64,000 nt of DNA from SHAN690 sp023262195 (GTDB lineage Bacteria; Bacteroidota; Bacteroidia; Flavobacteriales_G; Salibacteraceae). Below the pieces are notes generated by a model. The model worked only from the letters and a program-made list of their open reading frames with translations, was not told the DNA's origin and ran no database searches. Shown piece after piece: positions 38,408-49,965 of the stretch; positions within the stretch are counted from its first letter, which is position 1, and each line of letters begins with the position of its first letter. The position numbers were made by a program, and so were the translations under genes. The stretch lies in contig JAYQJE010000001.1 of NCBI GenBank assembly GCA_038142005.1, positions 186,001-250,000 on the forward strand, written 5' to 3'.

Positions 38408-39529
38408 TTAGATGCTCAAACGCAGACCCACAGTATGCGATCCTCCTAGCGGATTAGCAAAACGATAACTGTAATCTAGCGAAAAACCTGTATTTGGTTT
38501 GCTCTTAAAAGGCAACATCAACGAGAATCCAGTAGTTGGGCCTGAATTTGCGTTAAGTCTACCTAGATTATAACCGTTAAAGATGGCTTCTTCGTAAACC
38601 AAGCCGCCTCTTACTGCGAAATATTTGAGGAACGCAAATTCTAAACCCACTCTTATCTGATCTGGAGAAAATGAGTTTGAAGTATAAGTTCCTGCCGCGG
38701 TCAAACGATAATCTGAGGGCCTACCATCATCATTTAGCTGTGGTGCTCCATCTTCAGTGCTGCCTTCTTCGCCATCTGAACCACCAGTGTTTTGGAAGAG
38801 ATAGAAGTCATATGATACTCCCATGTTAAGTAGAGCTGGCATCTCGAAGCCTTCAGTTCTTTGATTAACCGTAAACTCATTATTATTTAGCACGACTGTC
38901 TGTGCCAAACCATCTCCTGTATAGCGGAGTTTAGGTCCAACATTTCTAAGTGCAATTCCAAACTTGGCTCTATCATACTTACCGGTTACATATCGAATTC
39001 CCGCGTCCAAGGCCACTCCGGTGGCGCCCACGTTATTAATCGACTCGCTCACCACTCTAACCGAACCACCGCCTTGTATACTGTTTGAAAACATGCGTGC
39101 ATAGCCAACAGCGAAATTCAAAAACTGTGGGCGAAAGACACCTTGGCCCCCATCGGGATTCGCAGTGGTAGTAACCTCCATATCCCCAAAGGACATGGCA
39201 TTAACATTGATTCCCAATACTGATGACTCGCCCGTTCTTATCCCAAGCCCTACGGTATTCATAGATATTTCAGAACCCGTAAAAAGCGTAAGGTTAGAAT
39301 AATTAAACTCCATTGTTTCAATGGCACTAAGACCGGCAACATTCCAGTTGAATGCTTCCGTGCCATTAAGGTATGCACTTCCAGCTCCTCCCATTCCTCC
39401 GCTTCGCGCCCAAGGATTGATCAACAACTGACTTGAACCAGCCTGTCCGATTCTCTCTTTATTGCCTGCAAACCCCACTGTTGATAGGGCAATTAAGCCA
39501 ATCGATAAGATATATTTTGTAGTTCTCAT
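38408..39529 (-). CDS. porV: PorV/PorQ-like type IX secretion outer-membrane protein
   Basis: 373 residues with a signal peptide (TKYILSIGLIALSTVGFAG). The N-terminal block INPWARSGGMGGAGSAYLNG and NWNVAGLSAIETMEFNYSNL and a FadL-like barrel match the PorV/PorQ family, outer-membrane factors that carry T9SS cargo from the translocon to the attachment complex. Whether this is the core PorV or one of several paralogues cannot be told. It lies 19 bases after the large exported protein, which is a plausible client. Confidence 0.85.
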   Translation of the reverse strand: MRTTKYILSIGLIALSTVGFAGNKERIGQAGSSQLLINPWARSGGMGGAGSAYLNGTEAFNWNVAGLSAIETMEFNYSNLTLFTGSEISMNTVGLGIRTGESSVLGINVNAMSFGDMEVTTTANPDGGQGVFRPQFLNFAVGYARMFSNSIQGGGSVRVVSESINNVGATGVALDAGIRYVTGKYDRAKFGIALRNVGPKLRYTGDGLAQTVVLNNNEFTVNQRTEGFEMPALLNMGVSYDFYLFQNTGGSDGEEGSTEDGAPQLNDDGRPSDYRLTAAGTYTSNSFSPDQIRVGLEFAFLKYFAVRGGLVYEEAIFNGYNLGRLNANSGPTTGFSLMLPFKSKPNTGFSLDYSYRFANPLGGSHTVGLRLSI

Positions 39530-39548
39530 GTTTAGTTTAGTTCAAGAA

Positions 39549-42500
39549 TTAGAAGGAGTTAAGGTCAATTGGTCTGAGTACACCAAACCACTTAATTACT
39601 TTCTCTCCAAGCCCAGGAGCTTCTATATGTATGATATACAATCCACTCGCAATTGGCACGCCATCTTGGTTTTTCAAATCCCAATCAACGCTTGAAGTGG
39701 TAGCATCATCCTTCTTATATGTTCTTACAAGAACACCGTTCACAGTGTAAATCTTAACCTCACATTGCTGTGGTAGGTTAATTATTTTGATTCTGTTGTC
39801 CAGCCTTCCAGTCTCATATGAACTGTAAGCATAGTATGGATTTGGAACTGCCTTGATTTCACTGAGCATCTCCGAGCCAAACTCGCTATCCAAAGTCGGA
39901 GCAATATCTGCCGTATTGAAAGTGTACAATGGTAATGCACCATTTACGGCTTCAATTAAATTGGCAGATACACTTTCCAATATAAAGTCTGTTTCTTCAG
40001 CTGTGAATACCTCACCAGGACTAAATGTCACGTCCACTTCGTTTCCACCAGCATCTGTTTGCTGTGTCGTAATTCTGCCCTTGACCACATAGTAATCTGA
40101 ACCAATTGTAAGGCTACTAGTCGAAGTAAACTCCGTTCCCTCGCCTGGCACATATGGAGCGTATGGTTGTGTCGATCTCAGTTGTATTCTCACATCGTTG
40201 ATATTATCAACCGTGCGACCTGAACCGTAGAGCTCAGACTCCGTAGAAACCATTGTGTAACCAACCCATGCACCAGCGCCCATTACCGCCCTGTAATCTT
40301 TAGCGCGTTCAGAGTTTGAATTGAGAACATCCGCACTCACTTTAGCGTCAAAACCAAGAAGTTTTTCGAAGGCAAATTGTCCGCCATCGTACTCAGGCAT
40401 TATATCGTCAGAGTCAAGTGTACCAGCATCTTCGGTATTGTGTCTGAAGACATATACCATATGCATACCTCCCATTCTAAGTTCTCCAAATAGTTCTTCT
40501 CTTAAACGATCTGTTGGATTCCAAACCATATCAGCGCCATTCTCTTTGCTCAATGCAGAGTTTTCGGAGAAAGCCATATTTAATCGCTCTCCCGTTTCTA
40601 CATTAATGGCATAACCAGGAAACCAACCCATACCCATAGACACATTCGCAAACTCAGCAGATTCAAAGTCAAGAGATCTCAAATACTGAACATCATCTGG
40701 CCTGAGGTCTGTTGTGCCAAGCACTTGGCGCTCACCAGTAGCTTCAATGCCAAATCCTTCGCTTTCATTGAATTCTGGATCCAGTTGATTTCTACCGCTC
40801 TTATCTACTGATAGTCCCCTTCGCAATTCACCGCGCAGTGCACGACCTTTATTTAATGATATAATATCACCAGCCTCAAGCACTGGACATCTTGTCCACT
40901 TCGATTTATCCTCTGTGATGATAATGTCAACACTAGGTGTCTTATCGAGTGACGCAGCCTCGAGAATTCTCTCTGAGAACAATGACCAACCTGCTTCATT
41001 AACGGGGAACAAAGGAATTGGCTGTGCAGTGTCATAACCACATAATGCCATAGGTGCCCATGTACGACCTGCAATGTTCTCCCAATTTTCTTCAGGATCA
41101 ACAGCAGGGTCACTCGAGAAGGCATCTATATAATTCGTATAATGATCATCCGTAGCTCCTTCTCTAGGATCATCCCCGTATTTGGATCTTGGAATGTTCC
41201 CGCCTTAATCCAATTAAACACTTCATTAGGATCCTCATCTACAACTCCTGATAGCCAAGCATCAGTATCATCTTCGTAGGAAATAGAGAAACCGATAAAT
41301 CCATTGTTTTTAGCATTTTCATCAAGTCCAGGATATCCATATTCAGCTGATATAGATAGCCCAATATCAAAAATCACTTGTTCATTTAACTGTCGTATCG
41401 TTTGCTCAGATGTAATCGTTTCAATGCTATCTCCTGAAAGCTCCCAATACATATTTCGATAATCATTGTTATCGCTTGAATCCTTGAATGCCAAGGTGAA
41501 CTCACTGTTTGGTATTATAAGTGGATCAACAACTTTAATTGAAACAGGACCAGCGCCCGATTCGTATACCAGTCTCTGAGCGTAAGCATCACCTGAAGCA
41601 ACCAACGAGTCTAGGTAGTCTTCTTTTATAACTGCATAATTTCCACCATTTCCTCTACCTTCAAGTCTTGTAAGTTGTACTCCATCACCATACTCAGCAT
41701 TTAGCTTTATTCCATTCTGCTCAAGGTCTATCTTGTGTGGAATGGCTTCATAAACTCTAACTGGTCCCGTAGCTGAAGTACGACTTGCTAAGTAAGGAAG
41801 TTTTTGACCTTCCAATCGGGGTGGATCTGAAGCTGGGTCATAAACACCATCGATATATTGAAGGTTTCCTTCACCATCACCATAGTAGTTATAAGCATAT
41901 GCTATAGCCATGTAGTAATAAGTTTTATGGTTTATTAGTCGAGCATCCCCTTCGGCAAATGCATCATCGGTAAACTGGAATGAATGTCTAATTCCCTCAT
42001 TCTCACCTGCGACTTTAAGCCTAGGAACATCTGCATCTAGTTGTGGGTCATACTCGTAGTTAATCATTGTTGTAATGTCATTGGCAACATCAACTTGAGC
42101 CACGAGTCTCGCCTTATCCGGGTCTGTAAGATCATTTGTACTTACTGATCCATCTGCCAATTGGAATATTTGATAACCCTCGAACTTGTAGGTAGCGAAA
42201 AGTTCTTTCTCCTCATTAGTAAGCGCAATCTGATTTCCATCTCCTGGGTCTACTGAATCTGGTGGAGCTAAAAACGGATCAGCCACAGCGTATTGCTTGA
42301 GAGCATTAGTATGACCTCTCGATCCAGTTCTTGAACCGTAACATCAGGTGAGTGAGGACCATCGAGTATTTCGAAACAGCTATCAAACAGTGCTTGAGTC
42401 TTGTCATCAGCTCTTCTCATATCCTCAACTGACTGAAGTGGTCCGCCATTATTTGCTTGCATCCAAGTAATACCAACGGTAATATTATTGACCGCGCCTG

Positions 42501-44031
42501 GACCGAGTTGGAAAGGACCGGCTGATTGGACAAATCTTCGGTCTCCGGGTGGGTTACCCGCTGAATTTTCAGTCCAAGTTCCGATGCCTGGATCAACACC
42601 GTCTGTTCCCCAATTCACAGGGTCACTGTCACCAGGAAACATATAATTAGCAGGAATTGCATTTGGGTCTGCTGGTGCATATCCGTTACCACCATAAGTC
42701 ATTGGTGTACCATCTCTCCAAATTCCACGGAGCATATTGTAATAATCGGTTGCAATATTTGGATCGCCAGTAGGTCCAGGAGCATTATTGTGATATAAGA
42801 ACTTTCTCATACCATACCGCTCATTATCTACAATTCCGTCACCATAACCAGCACCTTGACCTGGATATACAATTCCATTCGAGTCTTGTGCAGACTGGTA
42901 ATCATTTAAACAGAGGCAATTGTCGAGCGAGTCATTGGCTACGAATGGTCCTTGAAAGAAATCCACACCAATTGCAGGAGGGTTTACTCCATAACCGATA
43001 TTACCACCGGCATCTTCGTCATTATCATCACCATTATAAAAATATCCTAAACCTCTACGAACATCTACCCCAACGTAGTCATCCTGAGCATTTCCTAGGT
43101 CACCATCAACCCATTGGCCGAAATATGTATCAGACAAGTTGAAGGTAGATCTATTAATCAGCTCATAATTATAGAAAGTCATATTGTTCACCTCATCTGT
43201 GGTAGCAAAGGCGAAAGCTTGTGCCCGGATTTCCATACCTATGGCCTGACCACCGGATTCTGTGTGAATGTTTCCCTTATCATTAAACACCCACCAAAGA
43301 TTTTGGTCACCATATATGTCTCGTACTCTTCTGCTACAGTCTGATTTACCGCTTAATACGTATCCTGGATAATCACCATCTTGATAATTATACTCTCCGT
43401 CCCCATTGTTATCGAAAAATGGAGCCAAATAGAAATCCTCATTGTATGGCTCGAAGTTTCTGCCGTGAGCAGGCCAATCTTTAATCACATCGGGCACCGT
43501 GTAACCTTCATACTGCTCTGGAAGGGGAGTACCTTCTTCAGCCGCGATCACTGTTGCAGCATAATATGCGGCATACTCAGCAACTTGAGATTTTTCGGAT
43601 TTCCAGTGTCTGTCATAGTCACGACAAGTTTGTGGATCAATCTCAGAGTTTACAGTGCTTAATGGACCTGTCCAATAATCGTTACCAACCTGACGAAAAC
43701 GCAGAGCGGCTACTTTAAACTGACCTGAAACATCCTGACCAGCCAACCAAAGTGAACCAGCAAATAATGATGTCTTCTCAGAACCTTGAGGAATTTCATA
43801 GCGAGCTCTATTAAAGTCCCACCACATGTCACCACCTGACTGAATAAGTGCTTTTACGTTATTAATATCCAATTCTGTTGCTGCTGTTGCTGGCGTACAA
43901 TTGGCGGCCGTTCCAGGAGGTGTTCCTACCTTGCTAGCTTTTTCGTGCTTATATCTCTCTGCTTGAGCCGTGCTGATTACGGCTAAAGAAATAATTAGTG
44001 TATATAGAATCTTTCTCATCTTCATTTTCAT
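39549..44031 (-). CDS. very large exported protein with type IX-like C-terminal domain, two frameshifts
   Basis: About 1,494 residues after repair. The signal peptide is KILYTLIISLAVISTAQA. Much of the protein is rich in Asn, Asp, Gly and aromatics, with calcium-binding-like blocks (FFDNNGDGEYNYQDGD). The C-terminal 95 residues (IKAVPNPYYAYSSYETGRLD to GLYIIHIEAPG) resemble a type IX sorting domain of the Ig-like kind. Frame breaks lie at 42315-42316 (one G of the coding strand missing, then GHTNALKQYAVADPFLAPPD) and 41181-41183 (one A missing, then KYGDDPREGATDDHY). Function unknown; likely a surface or secreted protein. It is flanked by the PorV-like gene downstream and a TonB-dependent receptor 4 bases upstream. 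Confidence 0.8.
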
Positions 44032-44035
44032 GTTT

Positions 44036-47000
44036 TTAGAAACTCAACCTTGCTCCAAGTCGAATTCTTCTCGGAAGTTGCCAGTTTGTTGGATTCCACA
44101 ATTTCATTGTATAGTACTCGCTGAAAGATGCAGCGCTGTTTTGTTCGGCTAATGTTTGAATACCAAAGGCAGAGTTTAAGTATCCATCGTCATCTGGATT
44201 ACCCGTTGCTCTGTAAACTCCGTTGATATTTCTAGTATTTAATAAGTTAAGTACCTGTACGAACAGGTTCAAGTAGTATTCTCGATCAGAATCTTCCTTA
44301 GAAAGTGTAATGTCACGGTCAACACTTAAGTCAAAACGGAAAACCCATGGTAAGCTCGCGCTATTGATCGCTCCACTTTGCAGAGGTGCTGGATTGTTTT
44401 GGAATAAGGCCGTACTGGTAAAGTTTGATTGTGGGTTATAGGGAGTTCCTGATCCACCTCTAATTTGAAGGTTGGCACCAGTGTTCTTGAGAATTTGTCT
44501 CTCACCGATAACTGGCCCATCATAGTCAGAACCTTGGCCATAGCGGTAGTCAATGTTACCAACAATTTGGTGTCTTTGATCATAGCTCAGTCTAATTGGT
44601 GCTCTCAAGTTTGGCTGCCCAGTTCTTGCCAAGTTCAGACCTGAAGTTGAATTAGATCCAGTTCCTTCGGCAAATTGCAGTGTATATGATGCTCTGATGG
44701 TCAGATTCTTAGTTTGTCGCAGATCATAAGAAACTGTCATTCCCTTAACTGTTGCAAAATCTAAGTTGTCTACCGTTACGTATTCGATAGGATAAGAATC
44801 AAAAATTCTTCGAGTGGCAACCATATCTCTAGACTCTCTGTAGAATGCTGATATAGTAAGCGCCATAGAAGTAGTGAGTGCCTGCTGGAATCCAATTTCA
44901 TAATCCACTGTCTTCTCAGGCTGAAGGTTTGGGTTATTAATTAACGTTGTGTTTGGTCTACTTTCCATGAAATAATATGATGCTGGATCAAGACGGTTCG
45001 CAAACGTTGGTCTTTTAGTGAGTATATCGTAGTGTGCAAAGAACTTCGCCTCATCAGAAATAGGGAAGTTAAAGGCGATACGAGGCATGAAGTTGGTGGT
45101 AGGGCTGTAATCTTCAAATGACTCAGAAGTTATATCAACGCTGTTTGTTTGTTCTGGATTTCTTAATAATGGAGCTGGCAAACCATTTGAAACTCGAAGA
45201 GCTGAAGCGTCTGCCAATTCCGCACCCTCAGCATTATACCAAGTATGCCCATCTCTATAGCCGAGTACTTCAGAAGGGTTCTGGATATTGTCAACATACA
45301 CAACATAATCATCTCCGATATTATTCGGCACATCAACGTCTTCTTCAAGAATACCATCAATTTCTCCAGCCTTCACGGTTGGGAATAGAACGTAGTCGTC
45401 TTTCAATACTTGCTGGTTAGCATCAAAACGATCTACACGCAGGCCAATATTGAAAATGAGATCTCTAAATTCGAATTTATCTTCAATGAAACCGGCAACA
45501 TAAATTGGTCTGAATGCTCCGACTGGTCTAGTATAGTTTCCAAATTCATCTCTTTCTGTGAAGAAGTCATCGAAAGAAGGATTTCCTTGAGTTCGATTTC
45601 CATAAGGATCGTATCCAAAATAGTTTGCAAATGAACTTCCTGCATTGTAAAGTTCATCTGCAGAAAAATACTCTAAGCGATATACACTAGGGTCAAGTGC
45701 ATTTACATCTATGAAATCAACGCCATCCGCATCTAGACCAATCGCCTTTCTTAGGTTATAATCGATAAATGCTTGCGCCTCATCATCATTGCTGTTGTCA
45801 TATTCTCCAGGAGATGCATTTAGACGAGGATAGCTGATTCGAGGCCCTGGATACTCGATGATGGGATTAGAAAGGTCGAGCTCAGATATGTGTGAATTTG
45901 CTCTAAGTCTTGCAGTTTGCCAAAGACCACCTGGAGCAATAGAGTAAGATCTATCGACACGCTGTTCATATTCAATACCCACCATGATTTGATGATTTTT
46001 AATATCTGCAGATCCCTGAGCGGTCACACGAATTTGGTTAGTGATTGACTCTTGATAACTGTTTATCGCAGAACCAGTATTATTCATATCTCCATTATAT
46101 GCCCACATACCATAGACCGATCTACCTCTTCCTTGCAGGTTATCACCATTTACCAAACCCCCACCAGCTTGAATGTTTTTGATTTTCGTGAAAGACTCCA
46201 CGCGACTCGCATCATAAACAGGATTTCCTTCTGCATCAAAGCCCTCCCATCCATTAAGCTCATAATATCTCTGAGTGAACGCAGCCAATTCTGGATTGGC
46301 AGTTCCCGGAGTAAAGGCGATCAACGTATCTTGAAAGGTCTGCTGAATCTCTCCAAACAATCCAGTGGTGCTATCGACACCATTTTGATACTCTGCAGAT
46401 TGAAATGTTTCAAACTTACCAATATATCCGTAATCAAATAGATTATCCTGATGTCGGTGGTGTTGTCTTTTAAAGTATTCCTGACTGTAGTCTACTTGAA
46501 TTGAGTAAAACGCGTTCTTAATTAAACTCGCTGATGAGCCGTCATCCGATGAGGCATTATTGAATCGCTGAGTAAACCGCCCATAAACACGATAATCTCT
46601 ACTGACTTGATCAGGATAGTTCTCGAAGTTGAATAATGATTGTGCAAAGGAGTAGTTTTTACCTCTGCTGTAGTTTAAACTACCTCCAAAAGTCAAGTCG
46701 GTATTATCTGTGGTAGCCACTGTAATTTTTCCTGCTAGGTTAGCACCAATATTATTGGTGTTGGGGCGCACATTGACACGCTCGAAATTATCGAGTCTGT
46801 AGTAGTCGGTATTTGGAATTACAGAATTAACTGCAAAGCCCTGTCTTAAAGGATCTGCCTTCAAAATATCTAACTGATCATCCTTTATCTTCCATGCACC
46901 AACAGCTGAAGGCCTTGGATCTAGGTTGCTGGTAAAGTTTCCTGAAAGAAAAAATCCTAGGAGTGGCTTTTTCATTCCTAGCGAATCCGTTTTGCTCAAG

Positions 47001-47813
47001 AATGGTCCTGATAGACTGACCTCAGCTAGGTTATAACCATAAGGATCTGTACCTAAATAAAGATTCGTCACTAAACTTAACTCCAGAAGTAAGGTACTCC
47101 ACTCCACCGTGATATTCGCGTGACACACCTCTAGTAGTTATCGAAACAACACCGCCAGTCACATCACCATATCGCGCTGGAAGACCTCCCGTTATTACTG
47201 TAATTTGATCAATTGAAGCTCTTGGAATTGCTGAGCTACCTCTCACTTTCACACCATCAATAAAGTAGTAATTGGCATCTGATCGGCTACCTCGAATGTT
47301 AAGGGCACTACTACCATTGTCTGAACTGTAAGTACCACCAGCAGTCGCGGCAAGATCAGCTGGGTTTCGTGCAGCCATTTTCACGATATCCTTTGATGTC
47401 ATTGTTTCTTGCTTTGAAGAACCTTTCTCAAAAAGTGGCTTGTCATAAGCAATCACCTCAACCACATCCAACATTTCGGCTGCTGTAGAAAGTTTTGTCT
47501 GATCCTTTGGGAGATAGGTAGTGACTCCCATGGTTACTTGAACACCTGAAATTCGTTTGGTGCCGAAACCAAGGCTTGAAACCTCAACATCATAAGTACC
47601 TGGAGTAATCGGCTTGATGTTTGCCAAACCATCGAAGTCTGTTTGACCTCCTGTAATTTGAACACCATTCTGCTTTACGATCACATTCGCAAATGGAATT
47701 GGCTCTCCACCATCATCAGTTACTGTAGCACGAATGGCTCCTTGTCCAACCTGTGCATTTATCTGAATTGTGGCAAAGAGTAGCCCTAATGTGATTAGTA
47801 AAATTCTTCTCAT
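44036..47813 (-). CDS. TonB-dependent receptor with carboxypeptidase-like N-terminal domain, frameshifted
   Basis: About 1,258 residues after repair. A signal peptide (ILLITLGLLFATIQINAQ) is followed by a carboxypeptidase-regulatory-like domain (GAIRATVTDDGGEPIPFANV), then the plug with NPADLAATAGG, LNIRGSRSDANYYFIDGVKV and GGLPARYGDVTGGVVSITTRG. The barrel ends with RLGARLSF. The two frames meet at about 47060-47110; the exact point is unclear, and the shift fits one extra base. It would take up a large ligand with TonB energy, or act with the secreted partner. It precedes the 1,494-residue protein by 4 bases and the PorV-like gene, probably one operon. Confidence 0.9.
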
Positions 47814-48042
47814 GACTGCTGTCTTTAGTAGGTTTTATTTTGAAGATTTCTCACTCTTCAAAAAGACGGGTAAAGATAAAAAAGTAATAACACGGTTAAC
47901 ATTTTTTTAAACTTACCGAAAGCCTTATTCTCACTAGGTTTTATCTCAGTTTTTCGATCTTTCTAGGGGCAAAGTTGGTGAATAAAATTCGATCGCTGAC
48001 CACCCGTTTAGAAAACGGTACGAAGTGGTTATTCACTGGCAA

Positions 48043-48808
48043 CTAATGGGTTATCTGATAATTAAAAAGTTGCAAAAATCCTTCCTTTCTCCTTCGAGAA
48101 ACTGGAACACGCGGACCTTGTTTTAAAACGACATAGCCGCCTTCCCCTTTAACATATTTATCAATATATTTTAGGTTGATGATGTTTGATCGATGAACAC
48201 GGTAAAATTTATATGGATCAAGCATTTCTTCGAAGTGCTTGATTGTTTTGGAAACCATGATTTTGCGACCATCTATCAAAAAGAAACGAGTATAATTATC
48301 TTGAGATTCGCAATACATTATTTCATCAAGCTCCACAAACTGTAAACCCTCCATTGATGGCAAGGCTATCTTATTGAGACTGTCGCCTTATTGCCTCCTA
48401 TTCTTAATTAATGCATCGATTCTCTCATCTGTCCCTACCACAACGCTATCCTTTACTCTATTTACCGATTTCACCAAATCATCAGGATCTATCGGTTTCA
48501 ATAAGTAATCAACCGCACTGAATTTAAAGCCCCTTTAATGCATATTCATGATATGCAGTGATGAATATAATCTTAAAGTCAAGGTCTGACCCTAACCTTT
48601 CAAGCAGATCGAATCCTGATCCATTTGGCATTTATATATCCAAGAAAAGAATATCAATTGAATTGGACTTTATGAATTCTTCTGCCTCTCGAATGTTCGC
48701 AGCTAAGCCAATCACCTCAACTTCGGGACAATAGTCATTGAGCATAACTTGCAAATTTTTACGGGCCAGTTCTTCATCATCTACTATTAAGGCTCTGCGA
48801 TCACTCAT
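48043..48808 (-). pseudogene. LytTR-family response regulator with two in-frame stops and one frameshift
   Basis: Two-component regulator, about 254 codons if repaired. The receiver domain starts MSDRRALIVDDEELARKNLQ at ATG 48808, with a phosphorylation block FLDI-stop-MPNGSGFDLL (TAA at 48632-48634 where Glu or Gln is usual). A G4 run at 48530-48533 must lose one base to read FKFSAVDYLLKPIDPDDLVK. A second in-frame TAA lies at 48388-48390 in the linker. The C-terminal LytTR DNA-binding domain (YCESQDNYTRFFLIDGRKIM, FYRVHRSNIINLKYIDKYV) is intact from 48363. Three lesions in 450 bases make real decay possible, though the window's general error level must be kept in mind. Its start overlaps the previous gene (ATGA). 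No histidine kinase is adjacent. Confidence 0.8.
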
Positions 48809-49194
48809 AACTCTGGTCTATTTAAAATTTCACTGGAGATTATTGCCTTTCTTAGATCAAAATCTTCTAACAAGTCATTCTCACTGACTTCATCATCAGA
48901 TTGTTCCTCCATAATCGGTTTATGATCTTCTTTTGAAACTCTTTTCAGAGGCTCCTTATTGGTTGATTGTTTCACCTGTTCGAACTGAAACTTTGGCTCA
49001 GATTCCACCAAGTCATTGTCAAACCAACCATCATCCGATTTATATGTTTCAGCCGGTGAAGCCGTTGTGCTGACATTTGGCTCGGTCTTTTCGTTTTGGA
49101 TTGGTTCCGCTTTCTTTTTCCGATTCTTTAACCAACCAGCTATCAAGCTAATTACTAAAAACGCAATGTATATTAATGTTCCGGGATCATCCAT
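48805..49194 (-). CDS. small membrane protein with acidic cytoplasmic tail
   Basis: 129 residues: one N-terminal helix (LIYIAFLVISLIAGWL), a basic stretch (KNRKKK), then a low-complexity acidic region and a more ordered end, DFDLRKAIISSEILNRPEL, the only part likely to be conserved. Its last codons overlap the LytTR start and its start abuts the stop of the next upstream gene, so these three form one operon. Family unnamed to me; function unknown. Confidence 0.7.
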   Translation of the reverse strand: MDDPGTLIYIAFLVISLIAGWLKNRKKKAEPIQNEKTEPNVSTTASPAETYKSDDGWFDNDLVESEPKFQFEQVKQSTNKEPLKRVSKEDHKPIMEEQSDDEVSENDLLEDFDLRKAIISSEILNRPEL

Positions 49195-49473
49195 CTAGCC
49201 TCTTCTTTTCCTTGTTCTAAATAAGGGTTTTCTATTCTTGTTATGTCGCTTATTCAATCGCTTGTATCGCTTCATTTCCTTACGAGTCTGTTTTGATTGA
49301 ATACTCATGTGTCTTGACTTCGCCTCATTTCGTGCTTCATCTTCATCTACTTCATGCTGCTCCTCCATTTTCTCAAGTTCACGAAGCCGTTTTCTCGACT
49401 GGGCATTGCAAACACTTTGGCCTAAAACTGTGGTTAAAACAAGTATCGCTAAGAAGTGATGTAAATTTGCCAT
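49195..49473 (-). CDS. small basic exported protein
   Basis: 92 residues: signal peptide (FLAILVLTTVLGQSVCNAQ), then a highly charged Lys/Arg/Glu-rich segment ending RKPLFRTRKRRG. Likely periplasmic or surface-bound; possibly helical. No family recognised. First gene of the operon with the small membrane protein and LytTR regulator; divergent from the 49491 gene with 17 bases between starts. Confidence 0.6.
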   Translation of the reverse strand: MANLHHFLAILVLTTVLGQSVCNAQSRKRLRELEKMEEQHEVDEDEARNEAKSRHMSIQSKQTRKEMKRYKRLNKRHNKNRKPLFRTRKRRG

Positions 49474-49490
49474 TCCTCTATATTACTTAA

Positions 49491-49913
49491 ATGATCCGAA
49501 TTCGGTTAGTCCTATTTATTATATGTGCGGTTTCGCTGAGTGAGTGTCGACAACGCTACCAGGAACATCGAGTTCCAAACGTAGTTGTAAATGTCGACAT
49601 TGATTTAAACCTGCCTCAATACAACAATCTCAATTTTATTGGTGGATGGGTTTACCTCGATGGTGGATCAAACGGGCTCATTGTCCACAGAAGCACTCAA
49701 GAAGTGCTTGCAGCCTATGATAGGCAAGCACCATATCTTGTTGAGGAGCGCTGCCAAATATTCGTGGACACAGGTGGCACTACCTGCACTGATGAATGCA
49801 GTGAGTCACAATGGTTGTTATTTGATGGCCAATTAGTAAAGGGGCCAGCGTCTCTTCCTTTGCGTCAGTATGTTACTTCCTTTGATGGGAATAGACTATC
49901 GATAAGAAACTAA
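49491..49913 (+). CDS. Rieske-like lipoprotein lacking iron-sulfur ligands
   Basis: 140 residues with a lipoprotein signal (RLVLFIICAVSLSECRQRY). The body has the shape of Bacteroidota Rieske-fold lipoproteins: FIGGWVYLDGG, LIVHRSTQEVLAAYDRQAPY and QWLLFDGQLVKGPASLPLRQ and a final FDGNRLSI. The CxH and CxxH pairs of true Rieske proteins are absent; four Cys near residues 83-104 (EERC, TTCTDEC) do not match the pattern. It may be a structural relative that binds no cluster. Function unknown. Confidence 0.7.
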   Translation: MIRIRLVLFIICAVSLSECRQRYQEHRVPNVVVNVDIDLNLPQYNNLNFIGGWVYLDGGSNGLIVHRSTQEVLAAYDRQAPYLVEERCQIFVDTGGTTCTDECSESQWLLFDGQLVKGPASLPLRQYVTSFDGNRLSIRN

Positions 49914-49920
49914 AACAATA

Positions 49921-49941
49921 AAGAGGGCTTGCGCCCCCTTT
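49921..49941. terminator. bidirectional terminator between the Rieske-like gene and ahcY
   Basis: Stem AAGAGGGC / GCCCCCTT with one mismatch and a TTGC loop, flanked by A- and T-rich sequence, between convergent stops. Confidence 0.65.
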
Positions 49942-49965
49942 ATTTAATTGTTTCCAGAAATGATA

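Noticed and set aside
48004..48018. Hairpin CCGTTT/AAACGG after the LytTR gene as a terminator
   Set aside because: The stem is short and no T-run follows on the minus strand.
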